64,000 bases of DNA from positions 51,932 through 115,931 of the forward strand of contig DAKD01000016.1 in NCBI GenBank assembly GCA_002499085.1, in the 5' to 3' direction. Position numbers and translations under genes: made by a program. This DNA is from Methanomassiliicoccales archaeon UBA280. Its GTDB lineage: Archaea > Thermoplasmatota > Thermoplasmata > SG8-5. This document shows positions 1 to 8,841 of this stretch, one piece after another. How positions within the stretch are numbered: position 1 is the first letter of the stretch; each line of letters starts with the position of its first letter. The notes under the pieces were generated by a model, which saw only the letters and a program-made list of their open reading frames with translations, had not been told where the DNA came from and searched no databases.

Positions 1-65
1 GTCGCTCCTAGCCCCTAGCCCCTAGACCCTAGAACCCAGATATCCACTAAGAAGTTGACAGACTC
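1..65 (-). mobile_element. MITE-like repeat, copy A (left part outside window)
   Basis: This is the right end of a short repeat family seen three more times in the window. It matches the end of the copy at 45501-45743, with runs of CCTAG/CCCTAGA heptamers followed by the terminal repeat TTGACAGACTC, which ends at 65. The other end lies before the window, so no target duplication can be checked. The element stops just upstream of the TATA-like region of the first gene. Family membership is clear from shared sequence; mobility is inferred from the complete copies. Confidence 0.75.
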
Positions 66-76
66 CGCGTGAGATA

Positions 77-88
77 ATTATATTATAA
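77..88 (+). promoter_or_regulatory. Candidate TATA box for the chelatase-like operon
   Basis: The AT-only stretch TTATATTATA lies 32-43 nt upstream of the ATG at 120 and directly after the end of MITE copy A. An archaeal TATA box here would start transcription near 105-115, giving a short leader with the purine-rich GAGG before the ATG. Position and composition are the only support. Confidence 0.4.
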
Positions 89-119
89 TGAACCTGCATA
101 TTGAACAGAGGATTCTGAA

Positions 120-2888
120 ATGCCGCCGGGGGAACTTAAGAAATTGATGAGCGCGCTTCTTCAGCAGAAGTCCAAGCGCATAGTCACCGGAGTTGTCAGG
201 ACAGGCAGGCGCACAGACATAATGACAGTGGGCAGCCAGGGCCGGTACCTCAAGTCCAGGTCCCCGAAGACCTCGGGCTCCGTTGACATTGCGATCCTTC
301 CCACGATAAAGTCTGCCATCATGCACTCGCAGGGCGGCAAGATCGAAGTCAAGAAAAGGGATTACAAGGAGAAGGTCCGCCGCCGCAAGATATCCACGCT
401 CATCTGCCTTGTGCTCGACGCATCCAGCTCGATGGTCATGGATGCCAAGATGAAGGGAATCAAGGACGCGCTGGGGGAGCTCATGCTCGACGCCTACCAG
501 AAGAGGGACCGCATATCTCTGGTATCATGTTTCGGGCGCAGCGCCGAGGTGGTTCTGCCATTCACTTCGAGCATCGAGAAGGGCCAGCAGTACATCGAGA
601 AGCTGGAGTTCGGCGGAACCACGCCTCTGGCCGCAGGCCTGCGCCAGGGCCTTGACAACCTCCGCGCCAAGCTTCGGATAGAGAAGGATACCAACCCATT
701 GATGATACTTGTGACGGACGGCACAGCCAACATGCCCATCGTGCCGGGCGAGGACATCGAGACCGAGATAAGGAAGACATGCGACTCCATACACAGAGCC
801 CACATCCCCACACTGGTCATTGACGTGTCCAAGGCAGGCTCGAAGTTGGCATGCGAGATAGCCGACCTCTGCGGCGGCGTCTACTACCATCTGGAGCACG
901 AGGAAGCCGCAGCCACAACGGTACGCATCGACGACGTGATGGCGTTCGACAGGATACTTGAATATGTCTCCATCGGTTTGGTGGACCCGAATTTCAAGGG
1001 CGTGGTGTTCCAGGCAGGAAGGAAGAAGGCTGTGCGCGAAGTCCTTGAGTTCGTTGACTCGCTGTCCCTGGAGTTCAGGGCGATAGCCGATTGCCCTGTG
1101 GGCTGCGACCCGGCTGACAAGGAGGCCTACTGCTACTACTGCCGGATGAAATACCTCGACGCGGACGAACCTCCGGAAGTGAGGACCGCGCTCCGCACAT
1201 TCCCGATTGTCCAGCTCGACAGGGAAAATACCAGTTCTGACATGATGGGGGACATATACATCCGTTTCCTCGCCACCACCAGCAAACTCAAGGAGGCCAA
1301 CAGGGGCATGCTGTTCGTCGAGAACCTGGACACGCTGAAGGCTGATGTGGCCAAGGTAATCGCAAGGACACTCAGGGACAGGACGTACACGTTGGAAAAA
1401 GGCGGCAGAACCATGACATTTCCCTGCAAGTTCTCCCTCGTGGGAACGCTCAGCAGCGACGGCGCGGCCATACAGAAGGACCTGCAGGACCAGGTAACCC
1501 TTTTCGTTCACGCCAAGCCCGAGCAGGACCTCCAGTTCAAAACCAAATTCATACAGTACGGCAAGGAGTATGACGCCGATCCTGCCAATTTCCAGACCAA
1601 GCTGGACAGGTACAGGAAGGAATGGATGCTCAACTACCTCAAGGCAAGAAAGGTGATGCACGACATCACGATCCCCGAAACCCTGGACAAAGCCCTGGAG
1701 AGATACTCGACAGAGCTCAGCGGCGAGGCATGCTTCCCGGACAAGATGAAAGGGCTGGCCAAGGTGCTTGCCGCCAGGAATTTCAACACCCAGGTCACGG
1801 AAAGGGAGGCAGCCGAGGCAGTCGCAATAATGCGGAAGCATTTCAGGTCCGAGGGCGAGAGGGAGATGGACATCCCCCCGGTGCTCAAGCCGTTCCTGGG
1901 CATAGCCCAGGCCGTGGCCGAGGCCGAGGTCCTGAAGGACAAGCTGCTTCTCCTGCTCGTGTCCATGGACGACCTGGGCGGCGCTCTGGTCCGAGGCTTC
2001 GACCCTGACTCCGTCCGAAGCGCCCTGAGGTACCTCCAGGAGATGGAATTCACAATAGATGTCGTGAAGGGATGCACCGTGAGCTGCGACCCGACCAGGC
2101 CCGAGGAGTTCTGCCCGAGATGCAGGCTGGACTACGAGTACGGCCGCATGGAAGTTGAGAAGCAGAAGCTTCCCGTGGTCTTCCTGCCGCAAAACGTGAC
2201 ACTGGAGGGCCTCAAGGGCAGCGTGTTCGTCAACTATGTCGTGAGGCCGAACCTCCTGACAAGGGCGCACAGGGGCATACTCTTCGTCGAGAACATCGAC
2301 GGCCTGAAACATGACGTGGAAACGGCCCTGGCCAGCGCCCTTGCCACCGGCAGGAACTCGGTCGAGAGGGACGGCAACGTGATAGAGCAGCCCTGCCGCA
2401 CGCTTCTGATTGCGACCAAGGAGGACAGGGAAGCCGAAATTCACCCGCTTATCTCTGACAAGCTGGGCGTGCTTCTTGAGGCCACGCCGGAGGACAGGAT
2501 CCTGATCAGGATGAAGGCTCTGTGCTACCTGGAGGAATTTGGGTCAAGGCCGGAGCTCTTCAATACTAAAATTCTTGCCGGCAAGGAGCAGGCAATGACA
2601 AGCGTCACTGGTGGGCAGAGGATATTGCAGGAGGTCCAGATAACGGACGCTCAGCTCGACCTCATAGCCAGGATGTGCGCGGAATTCAATGTCGAGGGCA
2701 ACAGCAGCGAGTTCAGGATAGAGAGCGTGGCCAAGAGCCTGTGCGCGCTCAGGAACGAGCGCAGGGTGAACGACGACGACATAGTCAGGGCGGCACAGAT
2801 GGTAATCCCGCTGACGATTTCAGCGGACGAGGGCACCAGGGAGGAACTCGCCGAATCCATCAGGAACCTGGTGTTGCAGTACGCATGA
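120..2888 (+). CDS. VWA protein with two degenerate ChlI-like AAA modules (chelatase-like subunit)
   Basis: A 922-aa protein. Residues about 92-275 form a von Willebrand A domain with an intact MIDAS: DASSS, then a Thr in GGTTPL, then the Asp of VTDG. Two related modules follow (about 280-570 and 620-920). Each resembles the AAA core of magnesium-chelatase subunit I and carries a Cys4 motif, CPVGCDP with CYYC in the first and CTVSCDP with CPRC in the second, matching the CFYNCDP/CAEC of the next gene. Where a Walker A should stand, both have unrelated residues (FQAGRKKA; VRGFDPDS), so neither should bind ATP. Known ChlD/BchD subunits have AAA first and VWA last; here the order is reversed and the AAA part is doubled. 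The gene is 11 nt upstream of an intact AAA partner. A role as metal-chelatase or MoxR-like remodelling subunit is inferred; the metal and substrate are unknown. Confidence 0.8.
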   Translation: MPPGELKKLMSALLQQKSKRIVTGVVRTGRRTDIMTVGSQGRYLKSRSPKTSGSVDIAILPTIKSAIMHSQGGKIEVKKRDYKEKVRRRKISTLICLVLDASSSMVMDAKMKGIKDALGELMLDAYQKRDRISLVSCFGRSAEVVLPFTSSIEKGQQYIEKLEFGGTTPLAAGLRQGLDNLRAKLRIEKDTNPLMILVTDGTANMPIVPGEDIETEIRKTCDSIHRAHIPTLVIDVSKAGSKLACEIADLCGGVYYHLEHEEAAATTVRIDDVMAFDRILEYVSIGLVDPNFKGVVFQAGRKKAVREVLEFVDSLSLEFRAIADCPVGCDPADKEAYCYYCRMKYLDADEPPEVRTALRTFPIVQLDRENTSSDMMGDIYIRFLATTSKLKEANRGMLFVENLDTLKADVAKVIARTLRDRTYTLEKGGRTMTFPCKFSLVGTLSSDGAAIQKDLQDQVTLFVHAKPEQDLQFKTKFIQYGKEYDADPANFQTKLDRYRKEWMLNYLKARKVMHDITIPETLDKALERYSTELSGEACFPDKMKGLAKVLAARNFNTQVTEREAAEAVAIMRKHFRSEGEREMDIPPVLKPFLGIAQAVAEAEVLKDKLLLLLVSMDDLGGALVRGFDPDSVRSALRYLQEMEFTIDVVKGCTVSCDPTRPEEFCPRCRLDYEYGRMEVEKQKLPVVFLPQNVTLEGLKGSVFVNYVVRPNLLTRAHRGILFVENIDGLKHDVETALASALATGRNSVERDGNVIEQPCRTLLIATKEDREAEIHPLISDKLGVLLEATPEDRILIRMKALCYLEEFGSRPELFNTKILAGKEQAMTSVTGGQRILQEVQITDAQLDLIARMCAEFNVEGNSSEFRIESVAKSLCALRNERRVNDDDIVRAAQMVIPLTISADEGTREELAESIRNLVLQYA

Positions 2889-2899
2889 GGGTGTGACAG

Positions 2900-3892
2900 A
2901 TGAACGCCGACGACCTTGACATTACGGATTTCACCGACCTCTCAAAGTTCGTGAAGAAGGGCGAGGCCCCTCCATTCCCGCTCGTGGGGATAGTCGGCCA
3001 GCAGGTGATGAAGAAAACCCTGCTTCTCGTCGCATCGAATCCCTCCATAGGAAACATCATCCTCATGGGCGAGGCAGGCACTGGCAAGTCAACATCGGCC
3101 CGCGGCCTCAGGGACATACTTCCGGAGGTCGAGACTGTCACGGGTTGTTTCTACAACTGCGACCCCCGTGACAAGAAGGCCCTGTGCGCGGAGTGCAGGT
3201 CTTCCGTTGCCGAGTTGGTTTCTTTCACCAAGAAGTTGCCGCTTCTCGAAATACCTGTCGGCGCCTCCCAGACCAGGATATTCGGGGGATTTGACAGCCA
3301 GCAAAGGCTGAAACCGGGATATGTGGGCCAGGCGAACAGGGGCTTCCTCATCCTGGCCAGGGCCAACCTGCTCAGCCCCGAGACATTGGCCAGATTGCTC
3401 GATATTTCTGAGTCAGGCACGCACCGCAGTGTATCGGAGCACGGCGATTTCTCGCATCCGGCAAAGTTCAACATCATCGCAACCATGAACCCGGAGGACG
3501 GGGAATTGGACACCGAGATCCTGGAGCGGTTCAGCATGGCCGTGAAGGTCCAATCGATAAAGGACATCGAGGAAAGGATAGAGATTGTCAGGCGCGTGGA
3601 GGCCTACAGGCAGGACCCGGTCGATTTCGCGGCTCGCAACCGCAGGGAGATGGAGGCATTCAGCCAGCGCGTGAAACGTTCCAGGGACCTGGTCGCCAGG
3701 GTGGACGTGCCCAAGAAGGTCGAGGTGACCATGGACAAGGTCCTGAAGGAGGTGGGCCAGGACAGCGACCGGGTGAGGGCCGCGCTCGTCCAGGCAGCCC
3801 AGGCCAATGCAGCGTTCGGCGACCGGGTGTGGGTGACGGTGGAAGATGTGGCGGAAGTCGCGGAACTGGTTCTGGGGCACAGAGGGAGATAG
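2900..3892 (+). CDS. ChlI/MoxR-like AAA+ ATPase with zinc-finger insertion
   Basis: A 330-aa AAA+ ATPase of the magnesium-chelatase subunit I type. It has a Walker A GEAGTGKST (about residue 57), an RGFL/LSPE stretch typical of the ChlI lid region, a sensor-like NIIATMNPEDGELD, and an Arg-rich C-terminal helical part. A Cys4 insertion (CFYNCDP...CAEC) follows the first helix, as in the degenerate modules of the upstream gene. Start ATG 2900 has GAGGG 8-13 nt upstream and follows the previous stop by 11 nt, so the two are one operon. The pair likely works as motor (this protein) plus VWA adaptor. Whether the target is a tetrapyrrole metal chelatase or another complex cannot be told from this window, since no CobN/ChlH-like subunit is present. 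Confidence 0.85.
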   Translation: MNADDLDITDFTDLSKFVKKGEAPPFPLVGIVGQQVMKKTLLLVASNPSIGNIILMGEAGTGKSTSARGLRDILPEVETVTGCFYNCDPRDKKALCAECRSSVAELVSFTKKLPLLEIPVGASQTRIFGGFDSQQRLKPGYVGQANRGFLILARANLLSPETLARLLDISESGTHRSVSEHGDFSHPAKFNIIATMNPEDGELDTEILERFSMAVKVQSIKDIEERIEIVRRVEAYRQDPVDFAARNRREMEAFSQRVKRSRDLVARVDVPKKVEVTMDKVLKEVGQDSDRVRAALVQAAQANAAFGDRVWVTVEDVAEVAELVLGHRGR

Positions 3893-4158
3893 GCGTTTTC
3901 ACGTGTGTTGAATGCAACTTTTCACAATCTGCGGCAGCGCATTCGACCATGGCATGGCAACAAAGAGGAGCGGATCGAATGCCATATGGCTCACAACATG
4001 TTTCCGGCAATCGGTGAACGCCGAGGCAGATTGCCGGTGTTTGGAAGGCGTTCGCCATGGTTGTTCTTTAATAATTCACACAACCAAAATGGCCCGTAAT
4101 CAGCAAGCTATCGGCGATGGGATTACGGGCGGAAGTCGCGGAGCTGGTTCTGGGGCAC
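3851..4158 (+). repeat. 30-bp direct repeat flanking a 248-bp intergenic segment
   Basis: The last coding stretch of the AAA gene (3851-3880, beginning GCGGAAGTCGCGGA) recurs at 4129-4158 with a single difference. The 248 bp between them holds inverted repeats (GCATTCGA with TCGAATGC; CCGGCAAT with ATTGCCGG) and no convincing gene. The whole 3893-4183 stretch is therefore non-coding; it looks like an old insertion or a slipped duplication that copied the gene's 3' end, lying just before MITE copy B. Confidence 0.7.
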
Positions 4159-4183
4159 CGGGCAAACTGAAATCCCTCCAAGA

Positions 4184-4367
4184 GAGTCTGTCAACTTCTT
4201 AGTGATTATTTGGTCAGGGTCTAGGGTCATAGGGTCTAGGGTGCTTCAAATCGCATTTGCTGGCTTGGCCCGGACAAGCCAGCCCCCTAGACCCTTTATC
4301 CCATTTTGAAAACGCAGACCCTAGACCCTGGCAATAATCTCAATATCACTAAATTCTTGACAAGCTC
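4184..4367 (+). mobile_element. MITE-like repeat, copy B (184 bp)
   Basis: Begins GAGTCTGTCAACTTCTT and ends TTCTTGACAAGCTC, which are imperfect terminal inverted repeats. The 8 bp outside each end are CTCCAAGA (4176-4183) and CTCCAGGA (4368-4375), a target duplication with one change. Inside, four GGG runs at 4217-4241 have 4-5 nt loops, and GCTGGCTTG/CAAGCCAGC can form a hairpin. Compared with copy C it lacks the middle block holding the GCGACACATGTGTCGC palindrome, so it is an internal-deletion form. It encodes no protein. Confidence 0.8.
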
Positions 4368-4417
4368 CTCCAGGACAAAAGAATATATCCCACATCCACA
4401 ATCCTGCTGACGCTAAC

Positions 4418-6568
4418 ATGAAAAGTCAAATTTTGGCTATGGCCTGCATTCTTATTTTACTGATTTCCTCCGGCGCGCTCGGCACAGCCGACCGCGACTC
4501 GACAGACGCTACCCTGTCTGTGAGCCTGGCAGCACTCAATCCGACCAGCTATGCCTGGTTCGAGGATGTTCTGGTTACAGCCACGGTAACGCTTTCAGGC
4601 TCGCCTGCCCTCGGATGCGATGTCGTTGCGACCAGCGCCCTCAACCCGGCAGAGTCATCATCCCTGAAGGACGATGGCATCTCGCCGGATGCATTGGCCG
4701 ACAACGGCATCTACACAGGATACTTCCGCATAGGCGGTGCAAACGGAAGTGCAATGGTGGCCAAGACAGGCAACAGGATAACGGTAACCGCGACACGACC
4801 GGGCGACTCGGGCAGTGCGCAGTCCGGGACCTTCACGACATTCGCGGCAGAGCGGTGGACCGGCGTCACAACCACAGGCCTCGGTACCGAGCCGGACAAC
4901 CATGACCTGTACACAAATTTCGTGGCTGAAAGAAACAGCGTGGGCTGGCATCACAGGATAGCGGACTTCGGGGTCAGGTCATCCGCAAACAAAAACGGGG
5001 CTCTGATACGTGTGCCTATATTCCCCAGAGTGAATTCCGTCTCCAACCTCACAGTGGTCAACGGCACAGACGCCGCGGTGATGGGCAATGTCATCCAGTT
5101 CAGGGGCAATCTGATCAACGGCGGAACCTCGAGATTCACAATCGAATTTGACTCGCCGAGCGATCTTGCGGCAACCTACATCGACAGGTACAACACCGCC
5201 CACATCGGGCTGCGCCAATTCAGAAACGGATATGTGGTGTGGAACGCCCATGTCTCCCAGGCTATTTTCGGTTCGCCCAATCTCGCCACAACGCATGGCG
5301 TCGGCGTGAGCTGCGGCATGCAGGCGCTCGAGAAGAGTTCCGGCAAGATGCGCAGCATCGACTGCATGGAACGCGTGGGCATTGTTTGTGACGGCGCATT
5401 GTACAACTCAGGCGGCAGCTACCCCTACAACATCAAGTGGCAGGACCAGATCGACAATAGCTGGCTTATATCCGCCGACCTCACGCAGATGAGCTTCAGG
5501 ACAGAATCCCTCGGGACTTATTGCGGAGGCATGCTGACGGTCGGCAAAACCCTCCAATTCCACGCAGACGAGCATTACATCAGGCAGAATTACACCATCG
5601 AGAATGCGGACAGCGTCCCTCACTCCGCAACGATTGTTTGGGGAAGGGAGCAGTGGATGTACGGCGACACGACGATGCTCGATGACAATGACAGAGGATA
5701 CATCGGAACCGACCACACCCTTTACGGAAGCGGGTACAGGGTGCAGGGCTCTGCCATGGCAGAGAGGTTCTTCGGAGCGGTCGACATCGGGACCCATTAC
5801 AGCCTTGCAATGATATTCGGCTCCGAACAGTACCTCCCGACCTATGTGTATTTCCTGCTGACACCGCCGCTCAGGCCTGACAGCGGCACATATCCAGTCG
5901 ATTACAGCGGCACCGGAACCGACGAGGGCAGCACATTCTTCGAGAAGCAGTTCGGAACCCTCGGCCCCGGTGAAAGAGCTTACAGCGAATTCTACATGTG
6001 GGGGGGCTACGGCACAGGGGTGGCCGACCTGCAAAGCATGGTAGCGGCAGATACCCAGGAAATATCGTCGAAGCCAACGCACAGCATCCCGATTCAGGCC
6101 GGCTGGAACCTTGTCTCCATCCCTCTTGAAACCACAGACACAATTCCCGATTTGTTATCCGGGATATCCGGCAAATGGGATTCCGTGAAATACTATGACT
6201 GTACCGACGCAGCAGATCCCTGGAAGACGAACAGGCCCGGAGGCCAATTCAACGACCTTGCCGTGATTGACAGGGGCATGGGCATCTGGCTTCATGCCAC
6301 CGAAAACTGCGTCCTTACAGTTAGCGGAATTCAGCCAGCATCCACGGGAATAATCCTGAAGTCCGGCTGGAACCTTGTCGGTTACCCGTCGGGCACGAAC
6401 AGGACGGTGGCAGATGCGCTTGCGGGAACGAATTACGATCGCGTGGAGATATTCGACGGAGCATCCCCCTGCCTGATTGCCGAGGCTGCGCCCTCATACA
6501 TAATGAAACCGGGCGAAGGGTACTGGATATTGGTCCCTTCTGACACTGTCTGGACCGTCGATTGGTGA
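4418..6568 (+). CDS. Secreted protein with tandem 'GWNLVS' modules
   Basis: A 716-aa exported protein. Residues 1-22 are a signal peptide (MKSQILAMACILILLISSGA). Residues about 30-145 form an Ig-like beta domain of the kind near which DDG...D.ADNGIYTG occurs, a Ca-binding-looking loop seen in choice-of-anchor X type domains. The middle (about 150-550) is an unrecognised beta-rich domain with several Cys. The end has two copies of a module beginning AGWNLVSIPL and SGWNLVGYPS and each closing with GMGIWL or GEGYWIL, a repeat common in secreted archaeal and bacterial proteins. No C-terminal membrane anchor is visible, so release or non-covalent attachment is likely. A TATA-like AATATATCCC lies about 40 nt upstream of the ATG. 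Function unknown. Confidence 0.75.
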   Translation: MKSQILAMACILILLISSGALGTADRDSTDATLSVSLAALNPTSYAWFEDVLVTATVTLSGSPALGCDVVATSALNPAESSSLKDDGISPDALADNGIYTGYFRIGGANGSAMVAKTGNRITVTATRPGDSGSAQSGTFTTFAAERWTGVTTTGLGTEPDNHDLYTNFVAERNSVGWHHRIADFGVRSSANKNGALIRVPIFPRVNSVSNLTVVNGTDAAVMGNVIQFRGNLINGGTSRFTIEFDSPSDLAATYIDRYNTAHIGLRQFRNGYVVWNAHVSQAIFGSPNLATTHGVGVSCGMQALEKSSGKMRSIDCMERVGIVCDGALYNSGGSYPYNIKWQDQIDNSWLISADLTQMSFRTESLGTYCGGMLTVGKTLQFHADEHYIRQNYTIENADSVPHSATIVWGREQWMYGDTTMLDDNDRGYIGTDHTLYGSGYRVQGSAMAERFFGAVDIGTHYSLAMIFGSEQYLPTYVYFLLTPPLRPDSGTYPVDYSGTGTDEGSTFFEKQFGTLGPGERAYSEFYMWGGYGTGVADLQSMVAADTQEISSKPTHSIPIQAGWNLVSIPLETTDTIPDLLSGISGKWDSVKYYDCTDAADPWKTNRPGGQFNDLAVIDRGMGIWLHATENCVLTVSGIQPASTGIILKSGWNLVGYPSGTNRTVADALAGTNYDRVEIFDGASPCLIAEAAPSYIMKPGEGYWILVPSDTVWTVDW

Positions 6569-6599
6569 GTTCCCGCGGCCATGTAAGTCGGTTCGCGTT

Positions 6600-8804
6600 C
6601 TACGCCGAATAGTAGTTCGCGTCGTACGGTTCGGGCTTGAGTCCCTTCCTGGTCCTGATGCTGCCGACAACGCTGTCCAGCAACTCCCTCGGAATCTTCT
6701 CGAACCCGCAGTTCTCAGTGCTCCAGAGCGCGCGGCCTGCGGTGGCTCCTCTCATCGAGTTGGAGAATCCGAACATCTCTGCGACTGGCGCTTTCGCCTT
6801 GATTACAACCATGTCTCCTTCCTGTTCCATGTCCTCGATGACAGAGCGCCTCTGCTGCATCTCGCGGGTTGCCGCTCCCATCACCTCCTGCGGGACATTG
6901 ATCTGGACTTTCTGCTTCGGCTCCAGCAGCGTGCGTCCCGAGAGACACATCGCGCCATATATTGCCAGCCTCATTGCCGGTATGGCCTGCGCAGGCCCTC
7001 TGTGGATGGTGTCCTCGTGGAGTTTCGCATCCATCAGCTTGACCTTGACGCCCATGACCCTCTCCTCCGCGAGCGGCCCCCTCTTCATGACCTCTAGGAA
7101 GGCATCCTTGCACAGCTCCATGGTCTCGTGGAGGTTCTGGATTCCCTTGGTCATGTCCAGGAATATGTTCGGGCCGTATATCGCCACGACGCTCTTCGCC
7201 TCGTCCTTCTCCATGCCCAGGTCCTGAAGCTGCTTCTGCAGGCCCTTGGAATCCTTTATCCTTCCGCCCTCCGACTGAATCTTGCCGGATTTTATCTCCT
7301 CGACTATGTTGAGGGCAAGCGGCTCCGTGGTCACATAGAACTTGTTGTGCTTGTTCGGGGACTTGCCCTCGAACTCCCTGGGTGTCAGGGTCTCCACGGA
7401 TTCCCTGTATACTACTATTGGCTGCGAGGCTTTGATGTCCACCTTGTGCTCGTTAACGATTCTGTATTGGGTGATCTCAAGGTGAAGCTCTCCCATGCCG
7501 GACATCAGGTGTTCGCCAGTTTCCTGGTTGATCTCAACCTGGATGGACGGGTCCGACTTCGCGACCGACCTGAGAACCTCGACGAGCTTCGGCAGGTCCT
7601 TCATGTGCTTCGCCTCGATGGCCACGGTGACGACGGGCTCTGAGTAGTGGACCATCTTCTCGAATGCCTCCATGTCCGCGTCCGTGGATACTGTCGAACC
7701 GGCGATAGCATCCTTCAGCCCGGTGATGGCGACGATGTTTCCGGCGTCTATCTCTTCGACAGAGATCCTGTCGGCGCCGACAGCCAGCGATACCTGCTGG
7801 ACCCTGTTTCTGTTGGGCATCCCGCTTATGGCCAGATCCATTCCCCTCGATACCTTTCCGGAAAACAGCCTGCCGATTGCGACCTCGCCCGCATGCGGGT
7901 CCATGACAATCTTGGTCACCATCATGGCCACCGGCCCGTTCGGGTCGCAGTTAGCCATGGCCTTTCCCACGGGAGAGGCAGGGTCTCCCTTCCATATCTG
8001 GGGCACCCTGATCTTCTGCGCGTCTAGAGGATTGGGCATATGCTCGATGACGATGTCCAGGATGACCTCATGTATCGGCGCCTTCTTCGCCAGCTCCTTC
8101 TGCTTGCCATCCGCGCAGAACTGGTAGATGTCCTTGAATGTGATTCCGGTCTTCTTCATGAAAGGCACGCTTATTGCCCAGTTATGGTAAGCGGAGCCGA
8201 ATGCGACAGTGCCCTTGCTGACATCCAGCGCCCATGCCTGTTTCAGGTCGTCCGGTAGGAGCTTCAGGATCTTTCCGTTCACCTCCGTGATGATACTGGT
8301 CAGCTTGGCCTGCATCTGTTCCGGTGTGACCTTGAGCTCGTTGATCATCCTGTCAACCTTGTTGATGAACAGGATGGGCCTCACTTTCTCCTTTATGGCC
8401 TGCCTGATGACCGTCTCGGTCTGCGGCATGACGCCTTCGACCGCGCATGCCAGTATGAAGCAGCCGTCAATGGCTCTCATGGCCCTTGTGACGTCACCTC
8501 CGAAGTCCACGTGCCCGGGCGTGTCGATCAGGTTGATGAGGTATTCCTGGCCCTTGTACGTGTGCACCATGGATGCGTTCGCCGCGTTTATCGTGATGCC
8601 TCGCGCCTGCTCCTGCTCGTCAAAGTCAAGCATCAGCTGTTTGCCAGCCAGTTCCTCCGACATCATGCCGGCTCCGGCAATGAGATTGTCGCTGAAGGTT
8701 GTCTTGCCGTGGTCGATGTGCGCTGCAGTTCCGATATTGCGGATCTGCTTCGGTTTGGTCATCAGTGCCTGTGCCCTTTTGATATTGTCTTCCTTGCGTC
8801 CCAA
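6600..8804 (-). CDS. fusA: Translation elongation factor aEF-2
   Basis: A 734-aa GTPase that drives ribosomal translocation. G motifs are AHIDHGKTT (about residue 31), RGITI, DTPGHVD and NKVD. Domain IV carries the IHRGPAQ segment in which the His is modified to diphthamide in Archaea and Eukarya, marking it as the archaeal rather than bacterial factor. The start is TTG (8802-8804), preceded by a good Shine-Dalgarno GGTG in GGAAGGTGTTATATTG; no upstream ATG fits the family start. It lies 37 nt after S7 and ends the leftward S12-S7-EF2 cluster. It converges with the secreted-protein gene ending at 6568. Confidence 0.97.
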   Translation of the reverse strand: MGRKEDNIKRAQALMTKPKQIRNIGTAAHIDHGKTTFSDNLIAGAGMMSEELAGKQLMLDFDEQEQARGITINAANASMVHTYKGQEYLINLIDTPGHVDFGGDVTRAMRAIDGCFILACAVEGVMPQTETVIRQAIKEKVRPILFINKVDRMINELKVTPEQMQAKLTSIITEVNGKILKLLPDDLKQAWALDVSKGTVAFGSAYHNWAISVPFMKKTGITFKDIYQFCADGKQKELAKKAPIHEVILDIVIEHMPNPLDAQKIRVPQIWKGDPASPVGKAMANCDPNGPVAMMVTKIVMDPHAGEVAIGRLFSGKVSRGMDLAISGMPNRNRVQQVSLAVGADRISVEEIDAGNIVAITGLKDAIAGSTVSTDADMEAFEKMVHYSEPVVTVAIEAKHMKDLPKLVEVLRSVAKSDPSIQVEINQETGEHLMSGMGELHLEITQYRIVNEHKVDIKASQPIVVYRESVETLTPREFEGKSPNKHNKFYVTTEPLALNIVEEIKSGKIQSEGGRIKDSKGLQKQLQDLGMEKDEAKSVVAIYGPNIFLDMTKGIQNLHETMELCKDAFLEVMKRGPLAEERVMGVKVKLMDAKLHEDTIHRGPAQAIPAMRLAIYGAMCLSGRTLLEPKQKVQINVPQEVMGAATREMQQRRSVIEDMEQEGDMVVIKAKAPVAEMFGFSNSMRGATAGRALWSTENCGFEKIPRELLDSVVGSIRTRKGLKPEPYDANYYSA

Positions 8805-8841
8805 TATAACACCTTCCGAATAATGTCAATGATTGCCAGGA

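Noticed and set aside
525..2444. A 639-codon open frame on the minus strand
   Set aside because: It is fully antisense to the VWA/AAA gene, has Leu/His/Val-rich sequence without domains, and arises from GC-rich codon bias.
4184..4367. Telomere-like or chromosome-end repeats (CCCTAGA arrays)
   Set aside because: They are interspersed in short elements with inverted ends and target duplications, so transposition explains them.
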